Of a DNA stretch of 64,000 nt, positions 48,592 to 58,414 are shown piece after piece. Positions within the stretch are counted from its first letter, which is position 1, and every line of letters starts with the position of its first letter. The position numbers and the translations under genes are program-made. The stretch is taken from NCBI RefSeq assembly GCF_001659605.2, contig NC_035172.2:18353051-18417050 (forward strand), in the 5' to 3' direction. This stretch comes from Manihot esculenta. Its lineage: Eukaryota; Streptophyta; Magnoliopsida; Malpighiales; Euphorbiaceae. The notes below the pieces were generated by a model. It did not search any database and had not been told where the DNA came from. It was given only the letters and a program-made list of their open reading frames with translations.

Positions 48592-48849
48592 CTTGCTTAC
48601 TGAAAAACAGCACACATCACATAAAACATTAGCATCAAATGGTTCATGTGGAAACACATGAACCCGCATCACATACATCATATACATAGCATATCATCAA
48701 TGCACATGCATAAAATCATGACATTTCACATCATTATATAAGACAGGACTCTATATCTTATCCTAGTGGACATGATTTTCCTATTGTGCTTGCCCTTCTA
48801 TAACCTCTATGAGCCCGACACACTTTAGGTCTGACCATATGAACCTAGG

Positions 48850-48861
48850 GCTCTGATACCA
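48850..48861 (-). other. Primer binding site of element F (initiator tRNA-Met)
   Basis: The minus strand reads TGGTATCAGAGC three bases from the 5' LTR. Confidence 0.92.
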
Positions 48862-48864
48862 ATC

Positions 48865-51047
48865 TGTAACGACTCGGAAATCGGACCACTACCGGCGTTA
48901 GGATCCAGATCGACTTAAGGTCGTCGGGACCCGTAGCAAGCCTGACATACATCCCGTATACCTGATAAATCCCATACATGATCATACATTTGCATAAAAA
49001 TTTTAAACTTTTTCTTTCATTCACCAAGCTTAACCTGCATACTCATACTCATGAACATAAACCCCACACTGGAGCCCTCATCAAATGCTCCAATGGGTAA
49101 CATAGCATCTATTAAACTTGGTTTACATAACATCATAAAACATTACATAGATCATGAACAAAAGGGATTTACTATAACTCTAGGGTCAAGCACAATTCTA
49201 ATCCTCATAAACATAACTGAACAATATCTTACATCACAATATTACAATACATTGTCTTTCATGTCCACTTCTCACTATTACATAAAACATGACTCCTTTA
49301 CTCTTGCTGATTTCCTGGTCTAACTTGTACCTACAAACCTAGGGGTTAAGAGAAAGGGGTGAGCTACTAGAGCCCAGTGAGCAGAATAGTAAAACATTAC
49401 ATTAAAATTCATGCTTTCATGAAATGCATCACATCACAAACAAATCACCTTAAGGATGAACTTGTCACCAATAGCCCTCTACATATCCAATAGTGCCAGG
49501 ACGTAGAATGGGTCTCTGGTCTTTCCCTTACATAACATATCATAACATTCCAATGTGCCAGGGATGTAGAATGGGTCTTCCTGGACTTTCTCTTACATTG
49601 TGCCAGAGACGTAGAATGGGTCTTCCTGGACTTTCATACCGTATCATCATCATATCATATCATTCCATACGAGCGCTTAATGGATCATCCAATGTTCATC
49701 CACATCAACATCATATTATGCAATGCAACATATTCGTGAATTCTAATGCAAACAACCTAATATATCTTATGGCATTCGTGATGCATGAACATGCTCAAAA
49801 TTTCATTATTTACTTTGCAACATAAAGAGTCATTCTACTCACCTCAGGCTAGCTCTGAAAAGACTCTGAAGCAGCTATCTCACTGCTGGGGTCCTCGGTT
49901 CCTCGGGTCCGAACCTACACAGGTGGACTCAAATGAGGGACCAAACATACATAAACTTGACTCTAAATATCTCCCCAAAAACCCCCTAAAACACCTTAAA
50001 ACAATCATAGAAAACATGCAAAGGAAGGCTGAACAGGTGATGCACCTTCGGCAGCACCTTCGGCGGCCGAAAGTGCCTTCCAGATCCGAAACTCATGCAT
50101 GTTCGGCGGCAGGTTCGGCTGCCGAAACTCCCATCCAGAGCCGAAAGTCCAACTTTCAGAGGCAGGATTCGGCAGCCAAAACATGCCACCACAGGTAGAT
50201 TCGGTGGCCGAACATGGCTTTGGCTGCCAAACCTGAGTTCTTCCAGAAATGGCAAAACTCAGCCTTCTATGCATAAATGCCTCCCAACTTTCCAAACTCA
50301 CATCCAACACTTCCAAAACATGTATACACACATACATAAGCATATAGGGGTCTCAAACTATCCTAAACCCCAACAACAACACAAAGCATATACACATACA
50401 ACATACATTATCCATAAACTCAACATTAACCCTAATAACAATCAACTAACCTAAACATGCATTTCTACTCCATAACCCCTTATAAAACTTGTTTAAAATA
50501 TGGAATAAGCTAAAGATCTACCCTTACCTCTTGAAGATCGAGAGAGGAGGTGACCTAAACTTGGAGAAATGGAGGAAGAAAGCTCCAGGGTCTCCAAGCT
50601 TCAAATCTTGATCTTAGCTCCAAAAATCTTCAAAACCAAGTTAAATAACTCATAAAAATATGAGAGACTTGAAGGAAGAATACAAGATCGACAAGGGAGG
50701 AAGGAGACTCACCTTGGCCGGAAATGGGGAGAGAAAACTCGCCCATTTCAGACAAGGGACCCCTTTATAGGTGGCTGGCCAGGCCACTTTCGGGGGCTTA
50801 ACGTGCCTCCGCATGCATCCCATGTTCGGCGGCCGAACATGAGGTTCGGCGGCCGAACCTGGGCCCTTCCTTCATTCTCTTTCTTTCTTTTCTTTAAAAC
50901 TTTGATTCAATTCCTTTCTTCATAAAAACCATAAAATACATGAAAACATTTTATAAAAACATGATTTTACCCTTCTAGAGGGTTCTGACATCCGAGATTC
51001 TACCGGACGGTAGGAATTCCGATACTGGAGTCTAGCCTGGTATTACA
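48865..51047 (-). repeat. 5' LTR of element F
   Basis: 2183 bp. It lacks about 50 bp of the leader array at 50036 (GAACAGG joined directly to TGATGCACC) that the 3' LTR keeps at about 38144-38193. Upstream palindromes are at 50820-50860. The TATA box (TATAAA on the minus strand) is at 50764-50769. Confidence 0.92.
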
Positions 51048-51091
51048 GTTTTAGATCAATTAAATCAATCTCAAACCCCCTCCCCCCATTT

Positions 51092-51395
51092 TACTTTTAG
51101 TTTAGTTGGTTTCAGTTTTATCTCGTTTCAATTTATTTCGCTTTCAGTTTATTTTACTTTCAGTTTATTCTGCTTTCAGTTTATTTTGCTTTCAGTTTGT
51201 TCCGCTTTCAGTTTATTTTGCTTTCAGTTTATTTCGCTTTCAGTTTGTTTCGCTTTCAATTTATTTCGATTTCAGTTTATTTTACTTTCAGTTTGTTTCG
51301 CTTTCAGTTTATTTCGCTGAGTTTATTTTGCTTTTCGTTTATTTCGCTTTCAGATTACTTCTCCTTCAGTTTATTTTTGGTTCAGTTAATTCTCT
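51092..51395 (+). repeat. 16-bp minisatellite in the Tat2 LTR
   Basis: About 18 units of TTTCAGTTTATTTYGC with small variants. Related LTRs Tat1 (about 11625-11655) and Tat3 (about 63575-63600) have only two or so units, so the array expanded in this copy or its lineage. The long hydrophobic frame over it is an artefact of the repeat. Confidence 0.9.
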
Positions 51396-51530
51396 TGGTC
51401 TTGATAAGGAAAATAGGTAAGTTTTCAATTCCCTGTGGATTCGATCCTTTCACCACTATCTACAGTTGTAAAATTGTTGATAACCAGAAATGTTATTTTT
51501 GACCGGCTTCGACAACCGCGAGTCAAAAAT

Positions 51531-51549
51531 TAGCGCCGTTGCTGGGGAA
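51531..51549 (+). other. Primer binding site of Tat2 (tRNA-Asp type)
   Basis: TAGCGCCGTTGCTGGGGAA lies five bases after the LTR end. It matches the tRNA-Asp 3' complement used by Athila/Tat elements except at two positions. Confidence 0.85.
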
Positions 51550-51576
51550 TCGATTTAACTTATTTGTTTTTCTTTC

Positions 51577-52116
51577 ATGACCAGATCCGCACTCAAGAAC
51601 ATTTTTCCTTAAGATCCAAAAATAAAAATTAAAAAAAAAAATTTGAAGCGCACAGTCAAAAAGCCTGCCATCGCAGAATTGATCATGGATGAGGTAAGCA
51701 CATATACTCTCTCTTCTCAACTTTCTGAACTAACCTCTGCTATAACAAATTTCTTCACAGGTCGAGCTCAACAATTTCAGCCACCAAGGCTATGCAGGAT
51801 CTGTGCATATGTGGGACACCCAACTGATTAATGTCCTACACTTTATGAGTATGACCAACCAGTGCATGTATTTGGAGGATTCAATAGTCAGCCTAGACAT
51901 ACATTTGGAGGATTCTATGAACAGCCAAGACAAGATCCCTACCATGACACATACAATCTAGGTTGGGGAGACTATTCAGACTTCAGTTATGCAGGGGCTA
52001 ATGACTACCAGGACTATCAAGGATATCAAGCCCAAGAAGCACCTCCAAGTTCCAATATGCACTTTGAAGAAATGGTAGAGACATTGGCAATTTCTGTGCA
52101 AAGTCTCCAACAATAG
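51577..52116 (+). pseudogene. Tat2 gag remnant with zinc-finger trace
   Basis: Starts MTRSALKNIFP (51577), with a stop soon after. It resumes through FFTGRAQQFQPP and a zinc-finger-like CRICAYVGHPTD that ends at a stop, then HVFGGFNSQPRH and a Tyr/Asp-rich stretch to SVQSLQQ (52116). The C-x2-C...GHPTD pattern is characteristic of Athila/Tat gag proteins. It is not functional. Confidence 0.7.
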
Positions 52117-52248
52117 ATAGGACAAATGGCCACCTCATTAAATGCAATCATGTTAAGAAGAGAGGAAAAGCTTCAAGATGATGAGATAAATGATGAAAGC
52201 TCATAAGTACAAGAACAAGCTGCTGAAGAGAAATAACCAGAATACTGT

Positions 52249-53091
52249 TTGTCCAAACAAACCAGTCAAATAGAACTTGTTGATAGTTTAGATATCATTG
52301 ATTGTTTGAGCAAAGATGTTTTTGATATAAATCAAGATGATATTCTGAACAATGATCTTTGCAGGGAAGAGAGCCAGGAAGAACCAGAACTGAAGGACAC
52401 TGTCTATTGCATCCAACAGGTGGACTGCAACCATGCGCAGAACAAGGGAGAGCCAATCTCACCTCTTCAAATTAGCCTTGTGCAGACAGAGGGAAATCCA
52501 ATCGAACCACCTCAGCTTGGATCGCAGGACAGTCCTACAACACTTCCAGTCGCACCTCTTCAGCTTCCATCACATGAAACTCCTTCCAGCCTTCCATTGC
52601 AGACCAATCTTGCGCAGAAAAAGGCACCTGAAAGCCTTTCAGGCGCGTCCTTTCAGCCTCAATCGCAGATCAGTCCTCTTCAGCTCCCCTTTCAGTCAGA
52701 TCTTGCACAGAAGGAGCAAACTGAAACCAATTCAGCCATAGATCCAACGCAAACAGCCCATGCTCATAAGGAACAAATGGTATTCCAAGCACCTAAACCA
52801 AAGGACCATACGGATCAATGCCTTCCCAAACCTCCGGATAAGGTAGAGTTTGTTTTGCCTGAATTTAGTACTAAATTGCAGCTAGCTATGGAGAAATATG
52901 AATTGAAGTTGGAAGTGCTAAAAAATGCAAACATAAGAGCTAAAGACACACCTCATCTGAAAGAGGAGAAGCTAATCATGTTACTTCATAAGTACATGGA
53001 AAAAATAGGATGGGTAATGACCATATCAAAAGGAGTGCTACACTTTCTACTCAATTTAGTTGTGACTCTTTTTCCTTCCCCAATTACTTGA
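52249..53091 (+). CDS. Uncharacterised 280-aa ORF in Tat2 interior
   Basis: An open frame from MSKQTSQIELV to a stop at 53089-53091; the true start could be further upstream or absent. It is acidic at first (DVFDINQDD, EESQEEPEL), then Pro/Gln/Ser-rich with imperfect repeats of the type PLQLPSHET and TNLAQKKAPES (about residues 75-175). It has a Lys/Glu-rich helix-like end (LQLAMEKYELKLEVL). I recognise no enzyme motif. Athila/Tat elements often have long linker regions after gag, and this is probably one. With no ancestral ORF around it, translation is doubtful. Confidence 0.45.
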   Translation: MSKQTSQIELVDSLDIIDCLSKDVFDINQDDILNNDLCREESQEEPELKDTVYCIQQVDCNHAQNKGEPISPLQISLVQTEGNPIEPPQLGSQDSPTTLPVAPLQLPSHETPSSLPLQTNLAQKKAPESLSGASFQPQSQISPLQLPFQSDLAQKEQTETNSAIDPTQTAHAHKEQMVFQAPKPKDHTDQCLPKPPDKVEFVLPEFSTKLQLAMEKYELKLEVLKNANIRAKDTPHLKEEKLIMLLHKYMEKIGWVMTISKGVLHFLLNLVVTLFPSPIT

Positions 53092-54130
53092 GCCTTGATC
53101 AAGTGGATCGCACCATGCACAACACACCCAAGGGAGTACTCAGTTTTCTTTTGCATTTTAATATTTCCTATACATTGAGGACAATGCATGATTTAGGTGT
53201 GGGGGTGCATATCTCTGAATCTTTTCCTTTCAGCCTTTCAGTTTTTGCAAAATTTTTTCTTTTTTTCCTTTCAGTTTTTTACGATTTTTCTTTCCTTTTC
53301 TTTCAGTTTATGCGATTTCTTTCAGTTTTTCTTTCATTTGTTTTAGTTTATGCTTTCAATAACACACACAACCACAATCTTCTTCTTTTTTATTTGCTCT
53401 ACTCAAACTTATGAACTATGTTGGATGAGCTTTTCTTTCCATAACCCCATTGATGTGATGACTCTTTAAACTTATGTTGAATCAATTGCAGTGAGTTATA
53501 TTCATGTTTGAGAATTGCCTTTTGAATTGAATCTTTGAGCTTGCCATGGTAAAAAATGTATTGATGACACTCATTAGAGAGAATGAATTGAAATTTGTGT
53601 GAATGAACTTAACATGACTTGTTTTAGCAATTAGTGTTGATTTGCCCAATGCATTGATTAAAGAAATTCAACAAAGGCCTAGACTTCATGAGCACAAATT
53701 GAAAACTGTTCCAATGGTTGAAAGACTATGAACAGAGCTAGTAGCCACTTGGACAGGTGACCAACTGAGTAACTGGGGGTGGGTATTACCAATATGTACC
53801 TTCACGTCAAAAGGTTGGTGACTTTTTCAAGCAAAACTTAAGTGCAAAAGGCTGAATATAATACTTCAAGGTAAAGGCAAATCACTCTAAAAGCTAGAAA
53901 AAGTCTTAACTGAACAGAACATGCGCATGTATAATCTCTCTCTTGAGTAAAATAAATCCTAGCCATGGTAAGTAAAGGGAAACAAGGAAAGAAGGTGAGT
54001 AATCTTCATACATATATTCTTCACTGCAATGATTCAAAATAGGTGTCTTGAGTAAGAGCTTAAGTGGAAATAAGATCAAGTAGCAAATAAAGCTTGTTTG
54101 ACTAAGTTTATTTGCTTGAGGACAAGCAAA
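53092..54130 (+). other. Tat2 3' internal region, non-coding
   Basis: T-rich at first, with several CTTTCAGTTT motifs (53230-53350), then sequence with no open frame of note. The last 180 bp match the flank of the Tat1 3' LTR at 10153-10330. I see no gene in it. Confidence 0.6.
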
Positions 54131-54147
54131 AGGCTAGGTGTGGGGGT
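54131..54147 (+). other. Polypurine tract of Tat2
   Basis: AGGCTAGGTGTGGGGGT lies just before the TGATAGAGC start of the 3' LTR. The same tract precedes the Tat1 LTR. Confidence 0.75.
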
Positions 54148-54150
54148 ATT

Positions 54151-55411
54151 TGATAGAGCATATTTTAGTCCATTTTATCATTATGTTATTGATGTTTATT
54201 TGCATCTTTTCTGCCTAATTTTGTGGTTTTTATCATGTTTTGCAGATATTAGATGTAAAAGGACAATCTGGAGAAAATGCTCTTAAAACTGCCAAAAAGT
54301 GCCAAATATGGAAAGTGCCAAAAAAGGAAAGTTTTTAAATAAGGAAAGTTTTCAAATAAGGAAAGTTTTCAGAAAAGGAAAGTGCAGAAGCAAAAGCAAA
54401 TAAGGAAAGCTCAGTTAGAAGATTATTTGAAATTCAAAATGCAAACCTTTCTTTCCTTGTTCAAAAATGTGCACACACTGCAACAGTCATATCTTCCTAT
54501 TTAGGCAGCAAGATCTCATGGAGACACACTTGCCTCTTCTACATTCAGCATTCAAAATTCAAACGAAGGCTCCACCTAAAAAGGAAAGACTGGACATATA
54601 TCTTTCCTCTTCTGCAGAGCATCCGCGCATGCCCCACCTTCCCTCTGAAGAGCATCCGTGCGCGCCTCTTACCTTCTGAAGAGCTTGCAACACAATTCTT
54701 TCCTTTTCAGACACAACTTGGGCAGCAAGCACCTCTTGGGCAGCAAGGGCAGCATGTAAGGACCTAGGGCAACACTTTCAACTATAAAATGACACATAAG
54801 GATCCTCCCCACAACTTTTCCACTCTCCCTTAGACACACCTACGGGATTGCAAATGACACCATCTCTTTTTCTTCCTTTCTTTATTTTTTGGTTTTTGAT
54901 TTAGCCATGAGTGGCTGAAACCTTTTTTTCTAGTTGAAGATTGGTTGAAACTTTGGTTGTTTTATGGATTGTGAGATCTGAACATAAGTTGTTCATCTTT
55001 TGGTTATTCAATATTTGTGCAATTTCATGCTTGATTCCATTATTGCTTTGTTATTTTGATCAATGTGGCCAATTGATTATTGATTGCAAGGTAATATATT
55101 GTTAGTTTGAATGATTTTAAGTCCGTAATTGCTTGGATTGTTCAAACATAAGAACACTTGCTGTAAAAACTAAGGAAATTGTATGATCTAGCAACATCTC
55201 CATGCGTTTGGGTAGCTAGGATTGGATCTCTCTATTTCTTCATGCAATTAACAATTGTTTTGATGCCTAAGGCCCAAGGACGTTCCTTGGCAATTTGTTA
55301 ATTAGTAATTAATTAGAGGACGTTCCCTAATTGGTTTAATCATAAGGAGAGACATTGTGGTGAGAAGCGTTTTCCATCTCCATAACTAATCTATTGAATC
55401 AATCAAAAGAA
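54151..55411 (+). repeat. 3' LTR of Tat2, truncated
   Basis: It follows the 5' LTR copy (35609 onward) as far as AATCAAAAGAA at 55411, then switches within a base or two to chromovirus pol. About the last 570 bp expected from the 5' LTR are missing, including the minisatellite and the CGCGAGTCA end. Confidence 0.87.
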
Positions 55412-56474
55412 GTTGTCAGAGAGTTTCAGATGTCTTTCCAGACGAGCTTCTAGGTTTACCACCTGCTAGGGAGATAGAGTTCGAGATAGAGTTGGTGCCT
55501 GGAACTAGACCTATCTCTATCCCTCCCTACAGGATGGCCCCAGCCGAATTAAAGGAGTTGAAAGAGCAATTGCAGGAGCTGGTAGAAAGGGGCTTCATCC
55601 GACAGAGTACCTCACCTTGGGGTGCTCCGGTCTTGTTTGTGAGGAAGAAAGATGGATTCCTTAGACTTTGTATCGACTACAGGCAGTTGAACAAAGTCAC
55701 TACCAAAAATAGGTACCCTCTGCCAAGGATTGATGATCTATTCGACCAGCTAGCAGGAGCGGGTTGTTTCTCCAAAATAGATCTAAGATCGGGGTACCAT
55801 CAGCTAAGGATAAGGGATGAAGATGTGCCGAAGACAGCTTTCAGGACCAGATATGGGCATTTTGAGTTCCTTGTGATGCCGTTCGGGTTAACCAACGCCC
55901 CTGCAGCATTCATGGATCTCATGAACAGAGTATTTAGCCAATACCTGGATCACTTTGTTATTGTCTTCATAGATGATATCTTAGTGTATTCCAGGAATGC
56001 AGAGGAGCATGCCCATCATCTGCGGTTGGTCTTGCAGACTTTGAGGGAACATGGCTTGTATGCCAAGTTCTCAAAATGTGAATTCTGGCTGAGGAGCATT
56101 TCGTTCTTGGGGCATGTAGTGTCAGAGAATGGGATAGAGGTAGACCCCAAGAAGACAGAAACTGTGGCTAACTGGCCTAGACCCACTTCAGTGACGGAGA
56201 TCAGGAGTTTCTTGGGTTTGGCAGGTTACTACAGGAGGTTCGTTCAGGACTTCTCGAAGATAGCAGCTCCTCTGACCAGGTTAACCAGGAAGAATCAGAA
56301 GTTTCTGTGGACCGACCAGTGCGAGGAGAGTTTTGAAGAGCTTAAGAAGAGGTTGACTTCAGCACCAGTGTTAGCTCTGCCATCTAGTGATGAGGACTTT
56401 ACGGTCTTTTGTGATGCATCCCGTGTGGGACTGGGTTGTGTACTAGAAGGAGAGGGTGATCGTTTATGCTTCTA
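55412..56474 (+). pseudogene. Element G reverse transcriptase and start of RNase H
   Basis: Starts mid-protein (VVREF), with a 1-bp shift near 55427, then [15 protein letters not shown]. The RT is complete: [38 protein letters not shown] at about 55962-55990. RNase H begins at [13 protein letters not shown] and is broken at about 56446 by loss of roughly four bases; the frame then ends at 56475. The 327-aa frame from 55492 uses an internal methionine, so its start is not real. Confidence 0.88.
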
Positions 56475-58303
56475 GGCAGCTGAAGAAGCACGAGTTGAAT
56501 TACCCCACACATGACCTGGAGATGGCAGCAGTAATCTTTGCACTCAAGATGTGGAGGCACTACCTCTACGGGGTAAAATGTGAGATCTTCACAGATCATA
56601 AAAGCCTGCAGTACATCCTGAGTCAAAGAGATCTGAATTTGAGACAGAGGAGATGGGTGCAGCTACTGAGTGACTATGATTGCAAGATTCAGTACCATCC
56701 GGGTAAGGCGAATGTTGTGGCAGACGCCTTAAGCTGGAAATCACTCGGTAGTTTATCCCACATATCGGCAGAGAGGAGGCCAGTGGTGAAGGAGTTCTAC
56801 AAGCTTATTGAGGAAGGTCTACAGATGGAGTTGTCTGGTACAGGTGCCTTGGTGGCCCAGATGAGAGTAGCACCCGTGTTTCTGGAGCAGGTGGCTCAGA
56901 AACAGCATGAGGACCCGGAGTTAGTGAAGATTGCCAGGACTGTTCAGTCAGGCAATGATAGTGAGTTCAGATTCGACAGCAAGGGGATCCTCCGCTATGG
57001 GAGCAGACTATGTGTACCAGATGACATAGGGCTAAAAGGAGACATTATGAGGGAGGCTCATAATGCAAGATACAGCATTCACCCCGGAGCCACCAAGATG
57101 TATCAAGATCTAAAGAAGGTTTATTGGTGGCCAGCTATGAAGAAAGAAGTGGCACAGTTCGTGTCAGCCTGCAAAGTGTGTCAGAGGGTGAAGCTGGAAC
57201 ATCAGAAGCCGGCTGAAATGCTTAACCCGCTACCTATTCCAGAGTGGAAATGGGAAAATATAGCTATGGACTTCGTAGTGGGGTTACCGGCGGCGTCCAA
57301 CCGAGTGAACTCCATATGGGTGATTGTGGACAGACTCACCAAATCTGCTCACTTCATTCCTGTCAGGAGTAGCTACTCTGTGGACAAGTTGGCGCAGGTA
57401 TATGTGGATGAGATCGTCAGGCTGCATGGGGTTCCTGTTTCGATAGTGTCAGATAGAGGGCCCCAGTTCACCTCCAGGTTTTGGCAGAGTCTGCAGAATG
57501 CCATGGGTACTAGGTTGGATTTCAGTACTGCCTTCCACCCCCAGACTGATGGACAGTCAGAAAGGACCATCCAGACTATCGAGGATATGCTCAGAATGTG
57601 TGTGCTGGACTTTGGCGGTTCTTGGAGGCAGCATCTACCTTTGGTGGAGTTTGCCTACAACAACAGCCATCATGCTAGCATCGGGATGGCTCCATACGAA
57701 GCTTTGTACGGAAGGAAGTGCAGATCACCTGTTTGCTGGGAGGAAGTTGGAGAAAAGGCCTTGGCAGGGCCTGAGCTAGTAGAGATCACCAGCAGGGTGG
57801 TACCCATAATCAGAGAGAGAATCAAGACTGCTGCCAGCAGACAGAAGAGCTATGCAGACGTCCGCAGAAGACAGTTAGAGTTTCAGGAGGGGGATCTGGT
57901 ATTGCTCAAGGTGTCTCCAATGAAGGGAGTGGTTCGCTTCGGGAAGAAAGGTAAACTAGCCCCACGATACATCGGACCCTTTGAAATCTTGCAAAAGATC
58001 GGGAATGTGTCGTACAAGCTGGACTTACCTGCTTCAATGGAAAGAATCCATCCAATTTTCCATGTTTCAATGTTGAGGAAGTTTGTGTCAGATTCGAGCA
58101 AGGTTCTTAGTGAGCCTGATGTGGAGGTCCAAGAGGATCTCACCTATGTTGAACAGCCAGTACGGATCATAGACACCCAGATCAGAAAGTTAAGAAACAA
58201 GGAAATCCCGATGGTGAAAGTCCTGTGGAACCACCACAATTTGGAGGAATGCACTTGGGAGACACGGGAGTCTATGCTCCAGCAGTACCCTAATCTCTTT
58301 TAA
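56456..58303 (+). CDS. Element G RNase H, integrase and chromodomain-like tail
   Basis: 615 open residues after the frame break. RNase H continues ([20 protein letters not shown]), then the integrase finger is complete ([10 protein letters not shown] ... CKVCQ). The core has all three acidic positions in [17 protein letters not shown] and DGQSERT, and a chromodomain-like end ([16 protein letters not shown], stop at 58301-58303). It is the best preserved integrase in the window: where D has a stop and a lost finger histidine, G has sense codons. The listed methionine is only the first ATG after the break. It cannot act alone because the rest of the polyprotein is broken or missing. Confidence 0.9.
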   Translation: MIVYASRQLKKHELNYPTHDLEMAAVIFALKMWRHYLYGVKCEIFTDHKSLQYILSQRDLNLRQRRWVQLLSDYDCKIQYHPGKANVVADALSWKSLGSLSHISAERRPVVKEFYKLIEEGLQMELSGTGALVAQMRVAPVFLEQVAQKQHEDPELVKIARTVQSGNDSEFRFDSKGILRYGSRLCVPDDIGLKGDIMREAHNARYSIHPGATKMYQDLKKVYWWPAMKKEVAQFVSACKVCQRVKLEHQKPAEMLNPLPIPEWKWENIAMDFVVGLPAASNRVNSIWVIVDRLTKSAHFIPVRSSYSVDKLAQVYVDEIVRLHGVPVSIVSDRGPQFTSRFWQSLQNAMGTRLDFSTAFHPQTDGQSERTIQTIEDMLRMCVLDFGGSWRQHLPLVEFAYNNSHHASIGMAPYEALYGRKCRSPVCWEEVGEKALAGPELVEITSRVVPIIRERIKTAASRQKSYADVRRRQLEFQEGDLVLLKVSPMKGVVRFGKKGKLAPRYIGPFEILQKIGNVSYKLDLPASMERIHPIFHVSMLRKFVSDSSKVLSEPDVEVQEDLTYVEQPVRIIDTQIRKLRNKEIPMVKVLWNHHNLEECTWETRESMLQQYPNLF

Positions 58304-58397
58304 GGTTAGATCTCTATGTGTTTATGTGCTATGTATGTATGTTATGTTTTATGCCATGCTATGTGTGCTAGTTGAGGTACATTCGGGGATGAATGTT

Positions 58398-58414
58398 CTT
58401 AAGGGGGGGGAGAA
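58398..58414 (+). other. Polypurine tract of element G
   Basis: TCTTAAGGGGGGGGAGAA-type tract ends directly at the 3' LTR start. It corresponds to the reverse-strand tracts of D and F. Confidence 0.85.

Larger units (their letters stand above)
36969..51047 (-). mobile_element. Chromovirus F with target duplication GTTTT, host to two further insertions
   Basis: A minus-strand Ty3/gypsy element bounded by LTRs at 36969-39201 and 48865-51047. GTTTT flanks it (36964-36968 and 51048-51052). Two solo LTRs (40692-42677 and 45875-48194) lie inside its coding region; without them F is about 9.8 kb, the same size as D. The LTR ends differ at about 4% of positions by eye, so F looks older than D. Its coding region has many stops and frameshifts. 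Confidence 0.93.
51053..55411 (+). mobile_element. Tat2 continued: non-autonomous Tat/Athila-type element
   Basis: This completes the 5' LTR begun at 35609 (end GCGAGTCA at 51525). It then has a tRNA-Asp primer site, about 2.6 kb of internal DNA, a purine tract and a 3' LTR from 54151 that breaks off at about 55411. The internal part has a gag remnant and one Pro/Gln-rich open frame but no protease, RT or integrase. So it is a LARD-like element dependent on others, before or besides its truncation. Confidence 0.82.

Noticed and set aside
51106..51420. A hydrophobic 104-aa frame rich in Phe, Ser, Leu and Gln that might look like a membrane protein.
   Set aside because: It is the translation of the 16-bp minisatellite in the Tat2 LTR.
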